Below are positions 48,393 to 60,953 of a stretch of DNA of 64,000 nt, piece by piece (positions within the stretch are counted from its first letter, which is position 1; each line of letters starts with the position of its first letter). Both the position numbers and the translations under genes were made by a program. The notes under the pieces were generated by a model. That model ran no database searches, was not told the DNA's origin, and worked only from the letters and a program-made list of their open reading frames with translations. Source of the DNA: Bagarius yarrelli (lineage: Eukaryota; Chordata; Actinopteri; Siluriformes; Sisoridae); NCBI GenBank assembly GCA_005784505.1, contig VCAZ01000036.1, positions 1,341,440 to 1,405,439 of the forward strand, in the 5' to 3' direction.

Positions 48393-48904
48393 TTACATTT
48401 CCTCATGGTATGTCACATGGACATACCAAAGTTAGGCAACAGACAGTTTTGGAAATTGTTCCTGTTAACTGATTTATTAATTTAACCAAAGTCATTGTGT
48501 TTTATAGTGTAGCATTATAGATGTTTAGACAAACAGCGTCATTGAATGGATTATTTATTTAATAATACAAATAGAGGACACTGTACAGAACAGTATAAAT
48601 ACATACAATCTGACGGATACAGCCTGAACGAGTCTCTCATAACTGAAGGACGAAAGAAACAGGAGTTTTTTTACGAGATGTACGAGATGTATGTTACAGC
48701 AGTAAACACCAAATTCATTACTTAACAAACGGCAAAACAACAACTGATTTTTTTTCCAAACATTTTTGGTAATGTATAACGATGAACAGGTTAAATATGC
48801 ACACAAATAACACAACACTCATCATGGGCATTGTATACAATCTGTACTGTATACTAACATTGTCCTGGGTGTGTTCACTTACTCTACAGCAAAGAGCAAA
48901 CATT

Positions 48905-48908
<4 letters not shown>

Positions 48909-48950
<42 letters not shown>
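48909..48950. repeat. CA dinucleotide microsatellite
   Basis: About 20 (CA) units starting after gcgcg. Open frames through it on both strands are not genes. Confidence 0.97.
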
Positions 48951-48951
<1 letters not shown>

Positions 48952-49430
48952 TATGGATTTTGGGGCCAGGTTTTACAATTTATCTGCAAAAAAAATAACA
49001 TTACAAAATGTTACAAAAGAAATCAAGATGACAATCAAACATGAGAGACAAAAAACAGGCATTATAAAGCTTTTAAAAAGATTTGTATATATTGTATTCA
49101 AAAAAAAAAATGTCTTTTTAAACACTTTATTTCATTTTTATTTGTTAATTGTTAAGGTAAAATCCAACACCAAGAAATTACTATTTTTTATTATGTGCTA
49201 ATGGAATACAAACTTTAGTATTTTGTCACTGTCATGGAATTTATTATATTATTTTACCTTAAGATAAACACACAGTGTGAAAAAACAATTATAAAATAAA
49301 TAAAAAGTCCAAATTGAATTCATTTTATACACCGAGGATTCAGAACTAATTAAATTGAAAATATCATTTAAATATTTTTTTTCTAAAGTGCATTGATCCT
49401 GTTTAATCATTTATATACAAATCCAGTATA

Positions 49431-49600
49431 TCTCTCTCACACACTCTCTCTCTACACACTCTCTCACACACTCTCTCACACACTCTCTCACACACTCTCT
49501 CACACTCTCTCACTCTCTCACACACTCTCTCACACACACTCTCTCACACACTCTCTCACACACTCTCACACACTCTCACACACACACACACACACACTCC
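49431..49600. repeat. CACTCTCT-type microsatellite
   Basis: Tandem cacactctctcacactctct units with shifting CA/CT composition over about 170 bp. The 88-codon frame over it is a repeat translation. Confidence 0.95.
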
Positions 49601-50137
49601 TCAGGATGCAACTGATTAAGTGTTTAATAACAAAACGGTGTGTATCAGGAGGAGTATGATAGAAAATACAATAAAAATAGTGTGTGTGAGATGTGGTTAG
49701 AGATTTGGTTAGCGGAGATTTTCCTCAGTTATTTCCAAAACCTTTCAGTTCGATTAGAAGAGCTTTATAGCGCATCGTACCTTAAAGTCGAGTGCACTGA
49801 ACGGTGCAGCGAGCAACCCTTGCACGCCAACACATACTATGTAGTATATACATATATACTATCATTCTGAAAGGGGGTTTTAGACATTGTATTTATTTGT
49901 ATAGTAATATAACTTCTTCTTAGTTCTTCTTACCGACATTTTTTAATTGTTTGACGCACAAGCTCACATCCCAACGTTACGACAAAACGGCGCTCTCATT
50001 ATGTGCAACAAGATAATTGCCTCGGACAGGCAAGGATCCTGATTGTCAGCATAAAAAAAAAATATATAATAATAATAATACTGCGTTTTGCATGTTTAAC
50101 AGGATGGCAAACAGGTTACAGGTCGTATCATTTAAAC
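49601..50137. other. Intergenic, no gene recognised
   Basis: Unique-looking sequence with a short AAT run near 50066-50080. No supported gene. Confidence 0.35.
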
Positions 50138-50240
50138 GGGGAAGTGGTAGCTCAGTGGTTAAGGTGTTGGACTGCTGTTCACTGCTGGGCCCCTAAGGAA
50201 GGCCCTTAACCATCAAACCTTACGTAACAGATATAAACAT
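50138..50240 (+). mobile_element. tRNA-derived SINE (type 1), internally deleted
   Basis: ggaagtggtagctcagtggt taaggtgttggactgctg is fused directly to ttcactgctgggcccctaag, so the B-box region is lost. Confidence 0.85.
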
Positions 50241-50257
50241 ACTTTTAAGATTAAATC

Positions 50258-50442
50258 AATCAGACATTTATAATATACTGCAGACACCTTCAACCAGAGC
50301 AACTTACAATGATGCGACTTTTTTAATCCAACTGAGCCGTTTAAGGTTAAGGGCCTTGCTCAGGGGCCCAGCAGAGGCAGTCTGGTGGATCCAGGAGTTA
50401 AACCCACAATCAACTGATTAGCAGTCCAACACCTGAGGGGTG
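50258..50442 (-). mobile_element. tRNA-derived SINE (type 1), minus strand
   Basis: Reverse copy: ccagagcaacttacaatgat, aagggccttgctcaggggcc, ggagttaaacccacaatcaa, agcagtccaacacctgag. It faces the previous SINE tail-to-tail about 18 bp away. Confidence 0.85.
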
Positions 50443-50797
50443 TGGAGTCATGAGGCTTCCACATCCCTCACATACAGATATTTTAATTAAATATCTGTCA
50501 CGGTGTTATAAAATTATTTTCGAATCATAACATTTGACGGAAAACAAAGACACATACTGTAAATTAGATTCTCAACCCCCGAACCGCCTCCGAACACACC
50601 TGAGCAGGTAGAGAAGGTTGTGCAACGTGATTCTCTTCGGAGGCAGAGAGCTGGCGTTCTTTAGTACAGAACTGATAAGCTCTGAAATTAATATTAATGC
50701 TACAGCATGTATAATAATGTATAATGTATATTGCACAAATTAAGAAAAAAACAGCACAGATTGTGGAGTAATAAAAAAAAAAATAATACAAAGCATA

Positions 50798-50803
50798 TTT
50801 ATT
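50798..50803 (-). terminator. AATAAA overlapping the pdpr stop codon
   Basis: On the minus strand the stop TAA is embedded in AATAAA. It may be coincidence; a downstream signal could be used instead. Confidence 0.3.
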
Positions 50804-53800
50804 TAATCCCCTCTTTGCCCTGAAAGTTGCTAAGCTCCACGTCGTCTTTGCGGCGTCTATGCTGGGCGAATAGCGAGCTGAACGGGTAAAGCTTGGCCTT
50901 GGCTGGGTACCTGTGTCCGGCTATGTCCACTTCGTAATCTCCGCGGTTGATGAAGTCGGGAGTGATGACGTTGGTGCTGCCGTGCACGCCGGGCGAGCTG
51001 ACGAAACCCAGACACACGTGGCGCTCCAGCGTGTAGCTGTAAGCGCTGCTGGTGGTCACACCTACCAGATCTCCGTTACGGTAAATGGCTTCGCCCCACC
51101 ACGGCCACAGGTCCAGATCGACGTCGTGATCCTCCAGGACCAGCATGATGAAGCGGCGCGTTACTCCTTCCTGACGCTGCTGCAACAGAGCCTCCCGGCC
51201 CAGGAAATCAGTGTTCTGGAGCAAAGCAAAAGAGAGCGAGGAAAGTCACATACATAAACAAAGATAGAAAAAGAATGAATGAAAAATAAAACATGAATAT
51301 ATTCACTGTGATGTGGATCAAAAGGACGTTTTATTAATATCTAATTTTTTTCTAAGACATACATCCTATGCGTCATTAAATAAAGATTAGTTAAAGAAAT
51401 CTAAAAAATTAAGCAGATTTACTCATTTTAATTCCATGACTTTTTTTTAATGCCTTGCCCCTTTACCATGGCTAAATATTACTGCCTATCTCATGCTCAA
51501 AATGTCAAACGTGTTATGGCACGGTGTATATTTACAGCGACCCACGTCCTGATCTTTTTTAAGCCGCCCCTTTTTTATCAAGAAGCCAAACATTCCTAAA
51601 TCTGCATTTTCCAGGCTTTGCGTGACTTACAACTGCAAGTCGCTGTTACCCCACGCAGAGTGAGTCACGTGACGGACCACCCAAAATTGTTTGTAACTAT
51701 TGTAAACTACTGTAATTTAGCCCATATTATAGCTTAACATAAAAAAAAACCTACCATATGGTGTGCAACCTAAATTATGTTATAATACACTATAATGCGA
51801 GATCATTTTTGGAAAATTAAATGGCATTCAGTTTAAGTGATAGTTATAATAATAGTTAAAATACATTTAAATTATAGGTTTCATTACTTATCTGGAATTA
51901 AAATAATTTTAGTTTGTAAGTTATTTCTTTCTGTGTATATTCTTACAATTTATTTGACTTGTTTGTTTTTGTCCATTATTTAATTCTATTTTTAAAAATT
52001 ATTCTTTATTAAGATAATTTGTTTTCTTTTATGCAAATCCAATTCTAGATTTTTACAGGAATAAGAAATTTGACAGACCTTGTCGAATTTAACTCTAAAC
52101 TCTCGACCGCACTCGAGGGGTGTCGTAAACGAGTCCAGATCCTGTCCCCAGAAGGCGAAGAACTTCTCGATGCGAAGGCTGCGCAGGGCGTAGTACCCTG
52201 CGTTACGGATGCCGTACTTCTGCCCCACCGACATGACCTCGTTATACACGTGCAGTGCATACTGGAGGGAAAACAACTACGATGTTAAAATATTTCACAG
52301 GTAAGTGGTGATGCTGAATATTTTAGAGCAGCTAACCTCGATTGGGATGTAGAGCATAAAGCCTGGCTCTCCTGTGTGAGTCATACTCATTACTCGGATT
52401 CCATTAGCGTAGCCCACGCTCATTTCCTGTAACAGGAACAGACAATTTACATAAAAAAAATTAAAAATTTTAACTTTGTTTGTCCATAAATAAGGACGAG
52501 AGGCAACATCTGTTACTTACTTTACAAAACAACGAGGGAAAATTTTCTGGACTCATAGAGACATACGAGAGCTCAGACAACACGTCCATGGCCCGAGGAC
52601 CAATCAGATTAAGAGCTGCGAGATGGGAGGTTAAACATTGTTACTTATAATAATAATCTTATCATCGATTAAAGTTTTATACAGCATTCTTTGATTGCAT
52701 ACCTGTGTATTTCCAGGAGACATCCTCTAGGTGGAGCTGTGGATCACTGGGCATATGCCTTTTAATCCAGGCCCAACAATGCACTTGTTGATCCGTGGGC
52801 GAAATGATGAAAAAACTAAAGGGAGTTTGGAATAAAAACATTTTGCATCATGTAATACATTACGTGGGTCAAAAGTTTGTGCACCCCTAAATATCGCATT
52901 CATACTTCTATAAACCGTTCTCATGAGAACACAGTTGCATAGAACATCTTTATGGGCTGTAGCTTTACAGTATCTCTTCACTGGAATGAAGAGATGCTGT
53001 GTTCTGGTTGGAGTGGAAGAACACGGGAGTCCTGGCTATGTGTCACAATCAAATATTGCATATAAAATTAAAAATAAATAAAAATAATTCTGGACTTCTT
53101 AATAAAGTGCCTGAACGCATCAAAAACGGACACACACAACAAGACAATCCGTGAAACGTTTAGTAACCCGTGTTCTCTTGCAAAACGGTAGCTAGAAGCA
53201 AACAAAAATAATCTGTAGCTTTAATTTTGCCTCAGTAAGTTTTTCTCCTTGGATTCATTTCCCCGTGGTGGTCTAAAGTTGTCTCGCTAATTGCATCAAG
53301 TCCGCCACTCCTACTGGTTTTCAGTTTGACTGAAGGAAAGAGTCTGTCATCAGAGGTGAAAAAATGATCGGTGAACACGTCAAACTAGCGATTAAAGGCA
53401 GCAGATTTTAGTGTAGGGTTATAGGACTCGAAATGGACTTTAAAATTTGCTTCAGAATCGCAGAATGTGAGCCAGGCTGGCTTAAAAAGTTTGTACAACC
53501 TTTTGGTTTTATTCGATTTCTCCTCCCAATTCCTTTTTTTCAACTCTAAACTAAAGTTAACTGTTTCCACCCCTATGCATCATCATCATCATCATCATCA
53601 TCATCATTTCCACCTACACAGCATTAAAAAAAACAATCCAGAAGGATTAAAAAGCAAAGGCTATTTGTTCTGTTTTAATGTCAACTTTTCTCCTGACGAA
53701 CCTGTTTTTGCTCAGGCGCACCACGCTGCAGTCGTTCTCGTAGCCCCCTCTCTCGTTGAGCATGCCCGTGTGGACAATGTGTCCTACAGGAACGTCCAGG

Positions 53801-56800
53801 TCGTTAGAACAAAGTCGCTGAAGCAGCTCCAAGGCCTGGTCACTGGATGACTGGTAGGTAGGCAAATGCAAAAAAGAGCAAGTTATAGGACTAAAGCAAT
53901 CAGACTGCTGCTGCTGACAAAAATATAATTATAAAAAAACATATAAACGATTATAAAGTTATTCTCAAGTCAGATTCCGATAAACAATGAATTCAGATTT
54001 TATATTATAATTTTCATATAAATCTGCAGTTTGTGCAGTCAGAAATAAAAAAATTTAAGATGCACTTTTGAAACTGACATTTTAGTAGCTCTGGCCGAAC
54101 TATAATATCAAAGAACAGTCCAAAGAAGAGTCTTTAAATGATTTTATTTTTGTGTAAGACGCCAGAAATAATTTACTGTAAATTAAAAAATTAAACACCC
54201 GCCAGTTGTATCAAAATGCAGGCAAAATAATATCAACCAGACCATATTTTTTCAGTCAGACTTGATCAAAAGAAGTTAGTGAACCTGCCCAATCTGGCAA
54301 CACAGGGCAGGAACCCAACCAACCTGGCAACACTAGCTGCAGTCACTTGCACTCGGAAAGCGGATGAATCTCAGATAAATCAGACTGTTTGATTGATTTA
54401 CAAGCAAGCCATGCCTTATTAGATATATTTATCAAATTTTCATTAATTTATCAGAATAATAAACATGACATCATTTTATCCATATCGCCTGATAATTATG
54501 TAAGGCTGAAAATGACCAGACCTCTGCTTTCCTACCCCAAATATACGATGGGTAATAAAAGGGCCCATTTGGCGTTCCTGAAGGCACAGAGGTGCTGATA
54601 GCGATCAACACCGTTAAGGCAACATGTGTCTACATTAGGGGTCTGCTAAGAGTCACTTGGTTTATACAGTGGATGAAGCTGTAATTTGCTGATTGGTCAG
54701 TTTGAATGTCTCACATTTGGTTTGCTCGGGGTTTTTTTTTCCTGCTGGCTTTTCCTGTTCCTCTCGCTCTCGCTCGCTCTCGCTCTCGCTCTCGCTCTCG
54801 CTCTCGCTCTCGCTCTCTTGCTCTCGCTCTCGCCCTTGCTCTCGCCCTCTCTGCTCTCGCTCTTGCTCTTTCTCTTGCTCTCGCCCTTGCTCTCGCCCTT
54901 GCTCTCGCTCTCTCTCGCTCTCGCCCTCGCCCTCGACCTCTCTCCTTACCTCTCTCCTCTACCTCTCTCCTTACCTCTCTCCTTACCCTCTCTCCTTACC
55001 TCTCTCCTTACCTCTCTCTCTCGCTCTTCTCCCTCCTCAGGTAACAATTTACATATATACAAAGGTACAATTAATTGTCTATGTTTTACTATTCTTTATC
55101 TATTTTGTAACAGATTCAAGTGTAACCAAAGTAAACCATTGTCATTTAAAAACCATTTCAGTTATAAATTGTGTATTAACTAGTCTTTACTCAACCTGAT
55201 GTGCTAACTAAAGCAATACAATATAATTATTACAATAACACTTAATAGCAACGCTCTACCACATATTTAGCTATTATAACAGCGCTTATTTCCGTCGTTG
55301 GTATAAGTGGCAGTGGGTGATAATAGACAAGAAATGTACAGTTTTATACCATTGTGCTGATAACGTTTCTTTAGTCCTTTGGCAATCCTACAGCTTGAAC
55401 CACCGTAGGCGATCCACCCTCGCCTAATAACCACCCTGGTTGAACCACCCTGTCTGATAAATATTGTGCAACCCTATAATACAGAAATACTGGAAACTAT
55501 TCTGGCACCGCGTGTCAATTGAATTCTTTCCTAACAAGTCTAAAGATGATGAAGTAGATCACACGTGTGCAGTAACTTACTGTGAGCTCAAACTTGGTAA
55601 AGGAGGACATGTCGATGACACACACCGCTTCTTTACAGCACTTCACCTCAGCACCAACGATGTCAAACCAGTCAGGCTTGTAGAAAGTTTTACTCTGGTC
55701 CAGAGCCAGCAAATCTGAAAAACAAAAAAAGCCCACAATGCAAAAATGTCAAGATATCATATTTGTGGTGGTGCAGAGAAATTCTGTAAATTTATGACAC
55801 CTTCAAAAGGTAATAAAAACTAAAAGGTTCCAGATCAAGCAAATACTGCAGATTCAAACACCAACTATCGGGTGCAATTTGGGTCGTAGACAGGATAGTT
55901 AGGGTTTCTTCAATTCTCCGTGGTCTCCATTAGGTTAATAAAGATAAAGACTAATAAGACTTCTGCACAACACTGTGTCTGAAGAGGCTATTAAACACTT
56001 ACAAATACATTACAAATACATTATATAAACATAATTATTAAAACACATGACCATCACATCCATATGTGTTTCTGCTCATCCCATTACAGATGTTCGTCTC
56101 ACTCTTCTACCTATAATAATATCCAGACTTCTGTATAGGTTTTCCGCTGAATTGGTTGGATTTGTTCATTCATATAGTGTTAGTAAGATTAGACACTAAT
56201 GTTGAGGTGAGGTTCAGTCTGGGGTTCCATTAAATCCCAAAGGTGTTCAATGGGGTTGAGTCAGAGTCAGGGCTCTGTGTAGGACACTTGAGTTTTTCCT
56301 TTCCAATCAGAACACAGCATGTCTTTATGGAGATCAGGGGCCTTGTGCACAGGAACACTGTCATACTGAAAGCGATAATAGATTGCTACAACATGCAAAG
56401 ACATTCTTTAGATCTTTAGGCAACAAGTTTGAGAAGACACAGTTATGGGGTTTGTAATGATGGTGTACAAAACATCAATAGCCTCTCACCTTTTCCCGGA
56501 GGAACAAAGTATTTGGCCCTCTCAAAGCCGTGTTTCTCCATCCAGCGAGCCCCCTGCGTGTCCAGACGATCATAAAGCGGGCTGGTGCGCAGCTGTCTGC
56601 CCGTCTGGAAGTCCCATCTCGGAACTTTTAACTCATACAGCAGGGCTAAAACAGTCCAGAAATGGACACCGAAAAATGAGTGAGACAACGTAAGAACTGG
56701 ATGCCCATAACTTACACACAGAATTTATTTCACTCACATTTTTAACAACAAAAGATTAAAAAAAGGAAATACATAAACAAAAAGAAGTTTTACAAACATA

Positions 56801-59800
56801 TTTTAAATAAACTAAATGAATAGAATTGTATTACTTTTTTTATACCTTGATAACTTTAATATAGTACTTACGCATGACCTCCATTACACGATGACGCAGA
56901 AAAGTGCGGCTGCTTTGCAGATTTCCGAATCGCCTGATGTCCAGCGGCCAAACGTTTGCACTCGGATAGCCGTAAGTCATCCATTCGGCCAAATATCTGA
57001 TTTGAGTTCAAAAAACAAGAAGTAAAAATGAAACATGAGGAAATGCAGCCAACTTGTGAAAGCGAGTTTAGCTTCCTTCCTTACTTGCCAGCTCCTCCTG
57101 CGAAAGACAGACCCGAAGAGTTCATGCCTGCCAGGACGTAGTAGCCGTGCACTCCTGGAGTCTCGCCCATGAGGCAGCGCATGTCTGGGGTGAAAGATTC
57201 GGGACAGTTCACCAGCTGATGGATCTCGCATGACTCCAGGCTTGGCATTCTTCTCAGCAGGGCGCTCAACATGGGCTCTGGAATCGAATTTAGACATTCA
57301 GTGACAGTCACCAGTTTTTTTTTTTGTTATTTGATTTTATACCACGTACAATAACTTCAAGTATTAAAAATTATCAAGACACGCCAACAGATGGCAGCAC
57401 TGATGCCATCTGTTGGCGTGTTTTGTAACTTTTTTTTATGCCCACTCATTCCTTTAAAGGTTACAAAGTCTTTAGCATAACTGATGCCTAAAAACACACC
57501 ATATAAAAACACTGTCAACGTAAACTTATTCTAAAGTATAAAAATGTATTTAATGTGTCACAAGGCTGGACTTACCAAAATGGTCCCAGTCCTCCTGCAT
57601 GTTTTGAATCTCCAGCTGATTGCGACCCTCGGTAAAGATGGGTTTAGGGTTCTTCTCGAAGCCTCCCGAGAGAATGCCGCCCTGCCAGGGTCGGATGTAG
57701 ATCCTCCCGTCCATATCCATCACCACTGCACGTACACCGATTACATTCAGTTCAACCTATTTATCTGGACAGTAATCTAGATTTTAACATTAATACTTAA
57801 ATAATTGCTTACAATCGTTAAAAACTCTCCACAGCACATTTCACTGTATTGTAAAAAAAACCTAGAATACATATTTAATATTAACATGGACTTTAAAAAT
57901 AAAAACAAATTAACAACAATAAAGAGAGTCAGTGTCTGTTGACCTCCAGCTCTAATTCCTGTTTTATCTTGGACATTTGTCTGTCTGCATAAAAAGTCTT
58001 TATATTGCTAATAACAAAATTAAATTAATTAGTAGAACCACTAAACACAACATGATGGTCAGTTCAACGGCATCATTAAGCATCAGCTGCAGATGAAATT
58101 CTATACATAATAACGGTTTTTGGCGAACCTACAATTTCGGCGAGCATTTCTGGCTTCGCTGAAGTGTGTATGGAATGTATAGAGGGTGTGTTACCGGGTG
58201 TTTTGGGTTGTAGAGGTTCCTGTAGCGGTTTGGTAAGGAGGTAGAAGTGCTCACAGCCGTGCAGAGGTACCGACACCTTTACTTCGCTGCTCTGCCCGAG
58301 TTCATACGCCCACTGCGGACAAACACAACCTTACGCGTGTGTATTAAAAACTCTACATTCAATAAAACTTTGCTATATTACGAATAACTATTACTGAATA
58401 TTTTGTTCAGTAAAAAAATAGTTTATTAGTTTAATGCACAACTTTTTAAGGGGGTGCCATCTTAAGGTACTGCATTATGCTGTTAGTGAATAGACTTGTA
58501 GAGAAAATGCAAATAAATGTTTTCTGTGGAAAGCTTTAAATCAATAATATTCAAAAGTATTTAAAAATAAATAGAAATGCAAAAGTAACTGGTTTATTGG
58601 GTAATTAATTTAATTTATTTTAAGGCACACAACTCAGACTGCTATATTTTATAGCTATATTTTGCGTGAGCAAATACACTTTTTTTTTTGACGCGTCTGT
58701 GCTGCAGAAAGATAAAAACATCTCAACTTTTCGTAACGCCGCAAGCACACTGCGAGTCATGTGACAAAAACCAACCCATCGTCTTCCTCACATATTCCGT
58801 TCCAAGTTTGGTGGCCCCTGCGATTCAGTGATACCTCAGCAGTAAAACGGAGAAACAGATCATCATTGTGGGGTTTTTTTTCTTGTTGTAACCGAGAGCA
58901 TCCAATTGTTGCTTAGCAACGACAGATGTATTCCGGTCAGGAGAGAAAGCATTCTGCCTAGTGCTTTTTTCACACGCTTTAGATGCGATATGTGAACGGG
59001 CACTAACTTAGCTATTACATACATTGCATTCAGTTCCTTTCATTCAATATTACAAAATCGGTAACCAATAATAAAAAAAGGCTTAAATATCAAGGAAGAA
59101 TTTCGGGAAAGCCGTTTATTAGTCGATCTCTAGAAAATATGGTATGTGTCAATAGACCCACCTGTCCGGCACAGTTTACAAAGTACTCGCACTCAATGGA
59201 GCCTCGATCCGTCTCCACAGCTTTAACGTGACCTCTTTCCACGAGAACTTGGTTCACGCTGGTTCTTTCATGGATATGGACTCCTGTAGTGGATTTATGA
59301 CACAATGTTATATAAATAAACAAACTCAAGAATGCCAAAATAAGGTTTAACACTAACCCTTTTCTAATCGTACCTTGCCTTGCGGCTGCCACTGCCAAGG
59401 CGTGATTGGCGTCTGGAGGGGACACTACGGCATCCCCTGGCAGGTGAAGTGCGCCCACCAAGTCATGAATGTTTACCAGTGGGTGAAGCTTGGAAACCTC
59501 TTTGGGTTTGAGGATGTTACAAGCTATACCTAAAACACTGAAAATTCAAGAGGAGAAATTGATCAAACATTTAAAACAAAACTGAACTTAAAGGAAAATA
59601 GATAATAAAAAACATATAAAAGACTCATTGCTTACATCTACACCTCGTCCTCTAAATGTAAATTTCTGCTACTGTATGTGTATGAAATTGTTTATCGTTT
59701 AACAGCCATGACATTAGCATGTTTCATCATAACAGCAATAAAAACTTACTTGAGTCTGGATGCCAAACGCTTTAGTGAAAGGAACCGGTCCTGATTCTGA

Positions 59801-60359
59801 GCCAAACACAAAGAACCCGTCCGGGCAAAACCTGTGAATTAAGCAACAGAAACCTCATTTCAGAAAAAGGTTTCTTTTTAACGCTTGTGATTTTAAATGT
59901 GTATGTTTTACACACCGGTTTTGACTCCGGTCTCTTGCTCCAAACGCTCGTAAAGGGCATTAGAGTAATCTGCCATCTGGCTCTCAATAGAAATGGGTTT
60001 CCCAACACTCACTATCCCGGCACACAGCCGAGTCGTGCCAGCTCCGAGTCTAAAACACACAACAAACATCTTATTACAGCTATTTCATTTTGGGCCAAAA
60101 AACAACGCTGAGACTAAACACAGGGCAGGAAACTCAGTGTTTGCAATGCAATTACAGATTCTATTAATTTGGGTGAATTTTCCAAATGACAAGCAATAGA
60201 AAAAATATTTTAATAAGGAAAGTGATGCTAAATTACACAACACATACACAACACATCGAAAGGAAAGAGAAGAGAAGAGATGGGAAAGAAAGGAAAGAAA
60301 GAAAGGAAAGGAAAGGAAGGAAAGAAAAGAGGGAAAGAAAGTAAGAAAGTAGAAAGAAT

Positions 60360-60394
<35 letters not shown>

Positions 60395-60408
60395 AAAAGG
60401 AAGAAAGT

Positions 60409-60443
<35 letters not shown>

Positions 60444-60524
60444 AAAAGGAAGAAAGAAAGAAAATTAAGATTGAAAATTGAAATAAGAAAGGAATAAGAG
60501 TAGAGTAAAGTAAAGTAAGAAAAG

Positions 60525-60555
<31 letters not shown>

Positions 60556-60948
60556 ATTGGAAGGAAAAGAAAAGAGAGTAATAGAAAGGATGGGAAGGGA
60601 AAGAAGTACAGGACAAAAACATTACAAACTTGCAATAAACGTATGTCAGAACCAAAATCACTCGTATGAGAACATTCACCTTCCCTGTTCCAGAAGCACA
60701 ACCTCTGTCCATCCTAGCTTCGCCAGATGATAGGCGACAGACGTTCCTACAATACCGCCACCACAGATCACAACCCGAGCCTGGCTGGGCAGAGGTGCGA
60801 CCTGGGCTTCCGGTGCCGTGCTGAAAAATTGGACTGAGCTCCAGCTGCCATGGCAGATGGCTCTGGTTCTACAGCAGCGGAAGCGGGAGAAGAGGCGGGG
60901 AAGCAGGGCTGGGGACAGAGCGTGAACGCTCCACACACAGCCACGCAT
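50799..60948 (-). CDS. pdpr: Pyruvate dehydrogenase phosphatase regulatory subunit, 18 coding exons
   Basis: Complete gene of 897 aa (human PDPR is 879). Coding exons: 60680-60948, 59916-60049, 59750-59831, 59374-59537, 59162-59283, 58195-58312, 57576-57725, 57085-57277, 56872-56996, 56490-56645, 55581-55714, 53702-53850, 52703-52815, 52521-52615, 52337-52426, 52079-52261, 50799-51215; with the first coding exon counted, 17 listed here and the phases join without a stop. Residues 1-55 look like a mitochondrial targeting peptide (Arg-rich, no acidic residues). An FAD-binding GxGxxG motif (VVICGGGIVGTSVAYHLAKL, residues 59-78) opens a DAO-type oxidoreductase domain to about residue 450. A GcvT-like aminomethyltransferase domain and C-terminal barrel follow (about 490-890; ECEYFVNCAGQ, PVGHIVHTGMLNE, DLWPWWGEAIYRNG, INRGDYEVDIAGHRYPAKAK). 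The protein lowers the Mg2+ sensitivity of the PDP catalytic subunit in the mitochondrial matrix and so controls pyruvate dehydrogenase reactivation. The ATG at 60946-60948 was chosen by homology and by the upstream splice acceptor. Confidence 0.97.
53579..53607. repeat. ATC trinucleotide microsatellite
   Basis: About nine (ATC) units in a pdpr intron, 95 nt beyond the donor of the exon at 53702-53850. Confidence 0.95.
54762..55030. repeat. CTCTCG and CTCTCCTTAC microsatellites
   Basis: Plus strand (CTCTCG)n to about 54945, then tacctctctcct units to 55020. On the pdpr gene strand this is purine-rich. It lies in the intron between the exons at 53702-53850 and 55581-55714. Ser/Leu/Ala-rich frames over it are repeat translations. 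Confidence 0.95.
56120..56400 (-). mobile_element. Tc1-like transposase fragment
   Basis: On the minus strand the text around 56230-56290 and 56340-56370 resembles the QSPDxxxxxPLNxFG and VPVHKA blocks of a Tc1-like transposase different from the two others in the window. It lies in a pdpr intron, just beyond the exon at 56490-56645. It has no terminal repeats that I could place. Confidence 0.55.
57375..57425. repeat. Near-perfect hairpin in a pdpr intron
   Basis: Arms acacgccaacagatggca (57379-57396) and tgccatctgttggcgtgt (57404-57421) are perfectly complementary over 18 bp with a 7-nt loop. Allowing one mismatch, the stem extends to 22 bp. It lies in the intron between the exons at 57085-57277 and 57576-57725. 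It is probably a tiny palindromic transposon remnant or a small-RNA-like hairpin. Confidence 0.9.
60255..60560. repeat. GAAA-type microsatellite
   Basis: Several (GAAA)n runs separated by diverged purine-rich text, in the first coding intron of pdpr. Phe/Leu/Ser-rich or Lys/Arg/Glu-rich frames over it are repeat translations. Confidence 0.95.
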
Positions 60949-60953
60949 GGCAC
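60949..60953 (-). other. 5' UTR part of pdpr exon 2 with splice acceptor
   Basis: On the minus strand the acceptor CTGTAG (AG at 60954-60955) is followed by GTGCC and then the start ATG, so the coding exon begins only 5 nt after the splice junction. Confidence 0.6.

Noticed and set aside
48782..49201. 139-codon plus-strand frame
   Set aside because: It runs through the CA microsatellite and AT-rich DNA, has no recognisable domain and no splice partner.
50913..51257. 114-codon plus-strand frame
   Set aside because: It is antisense to the last pdpr exon, whose minus-strand frame is clearly the conserved one.
54686..55199. Ser/Leu/Arg-rich frames up to 168 codons
   Set aside because: They translate the CTCTCG microsatellite in a pdpr intron.
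60233..60712. 159-codon Phe/Leu/Ser minus-strand frame
   Set aside because: It translates the GAAA microsatellite in the first coding intron of pdpr.
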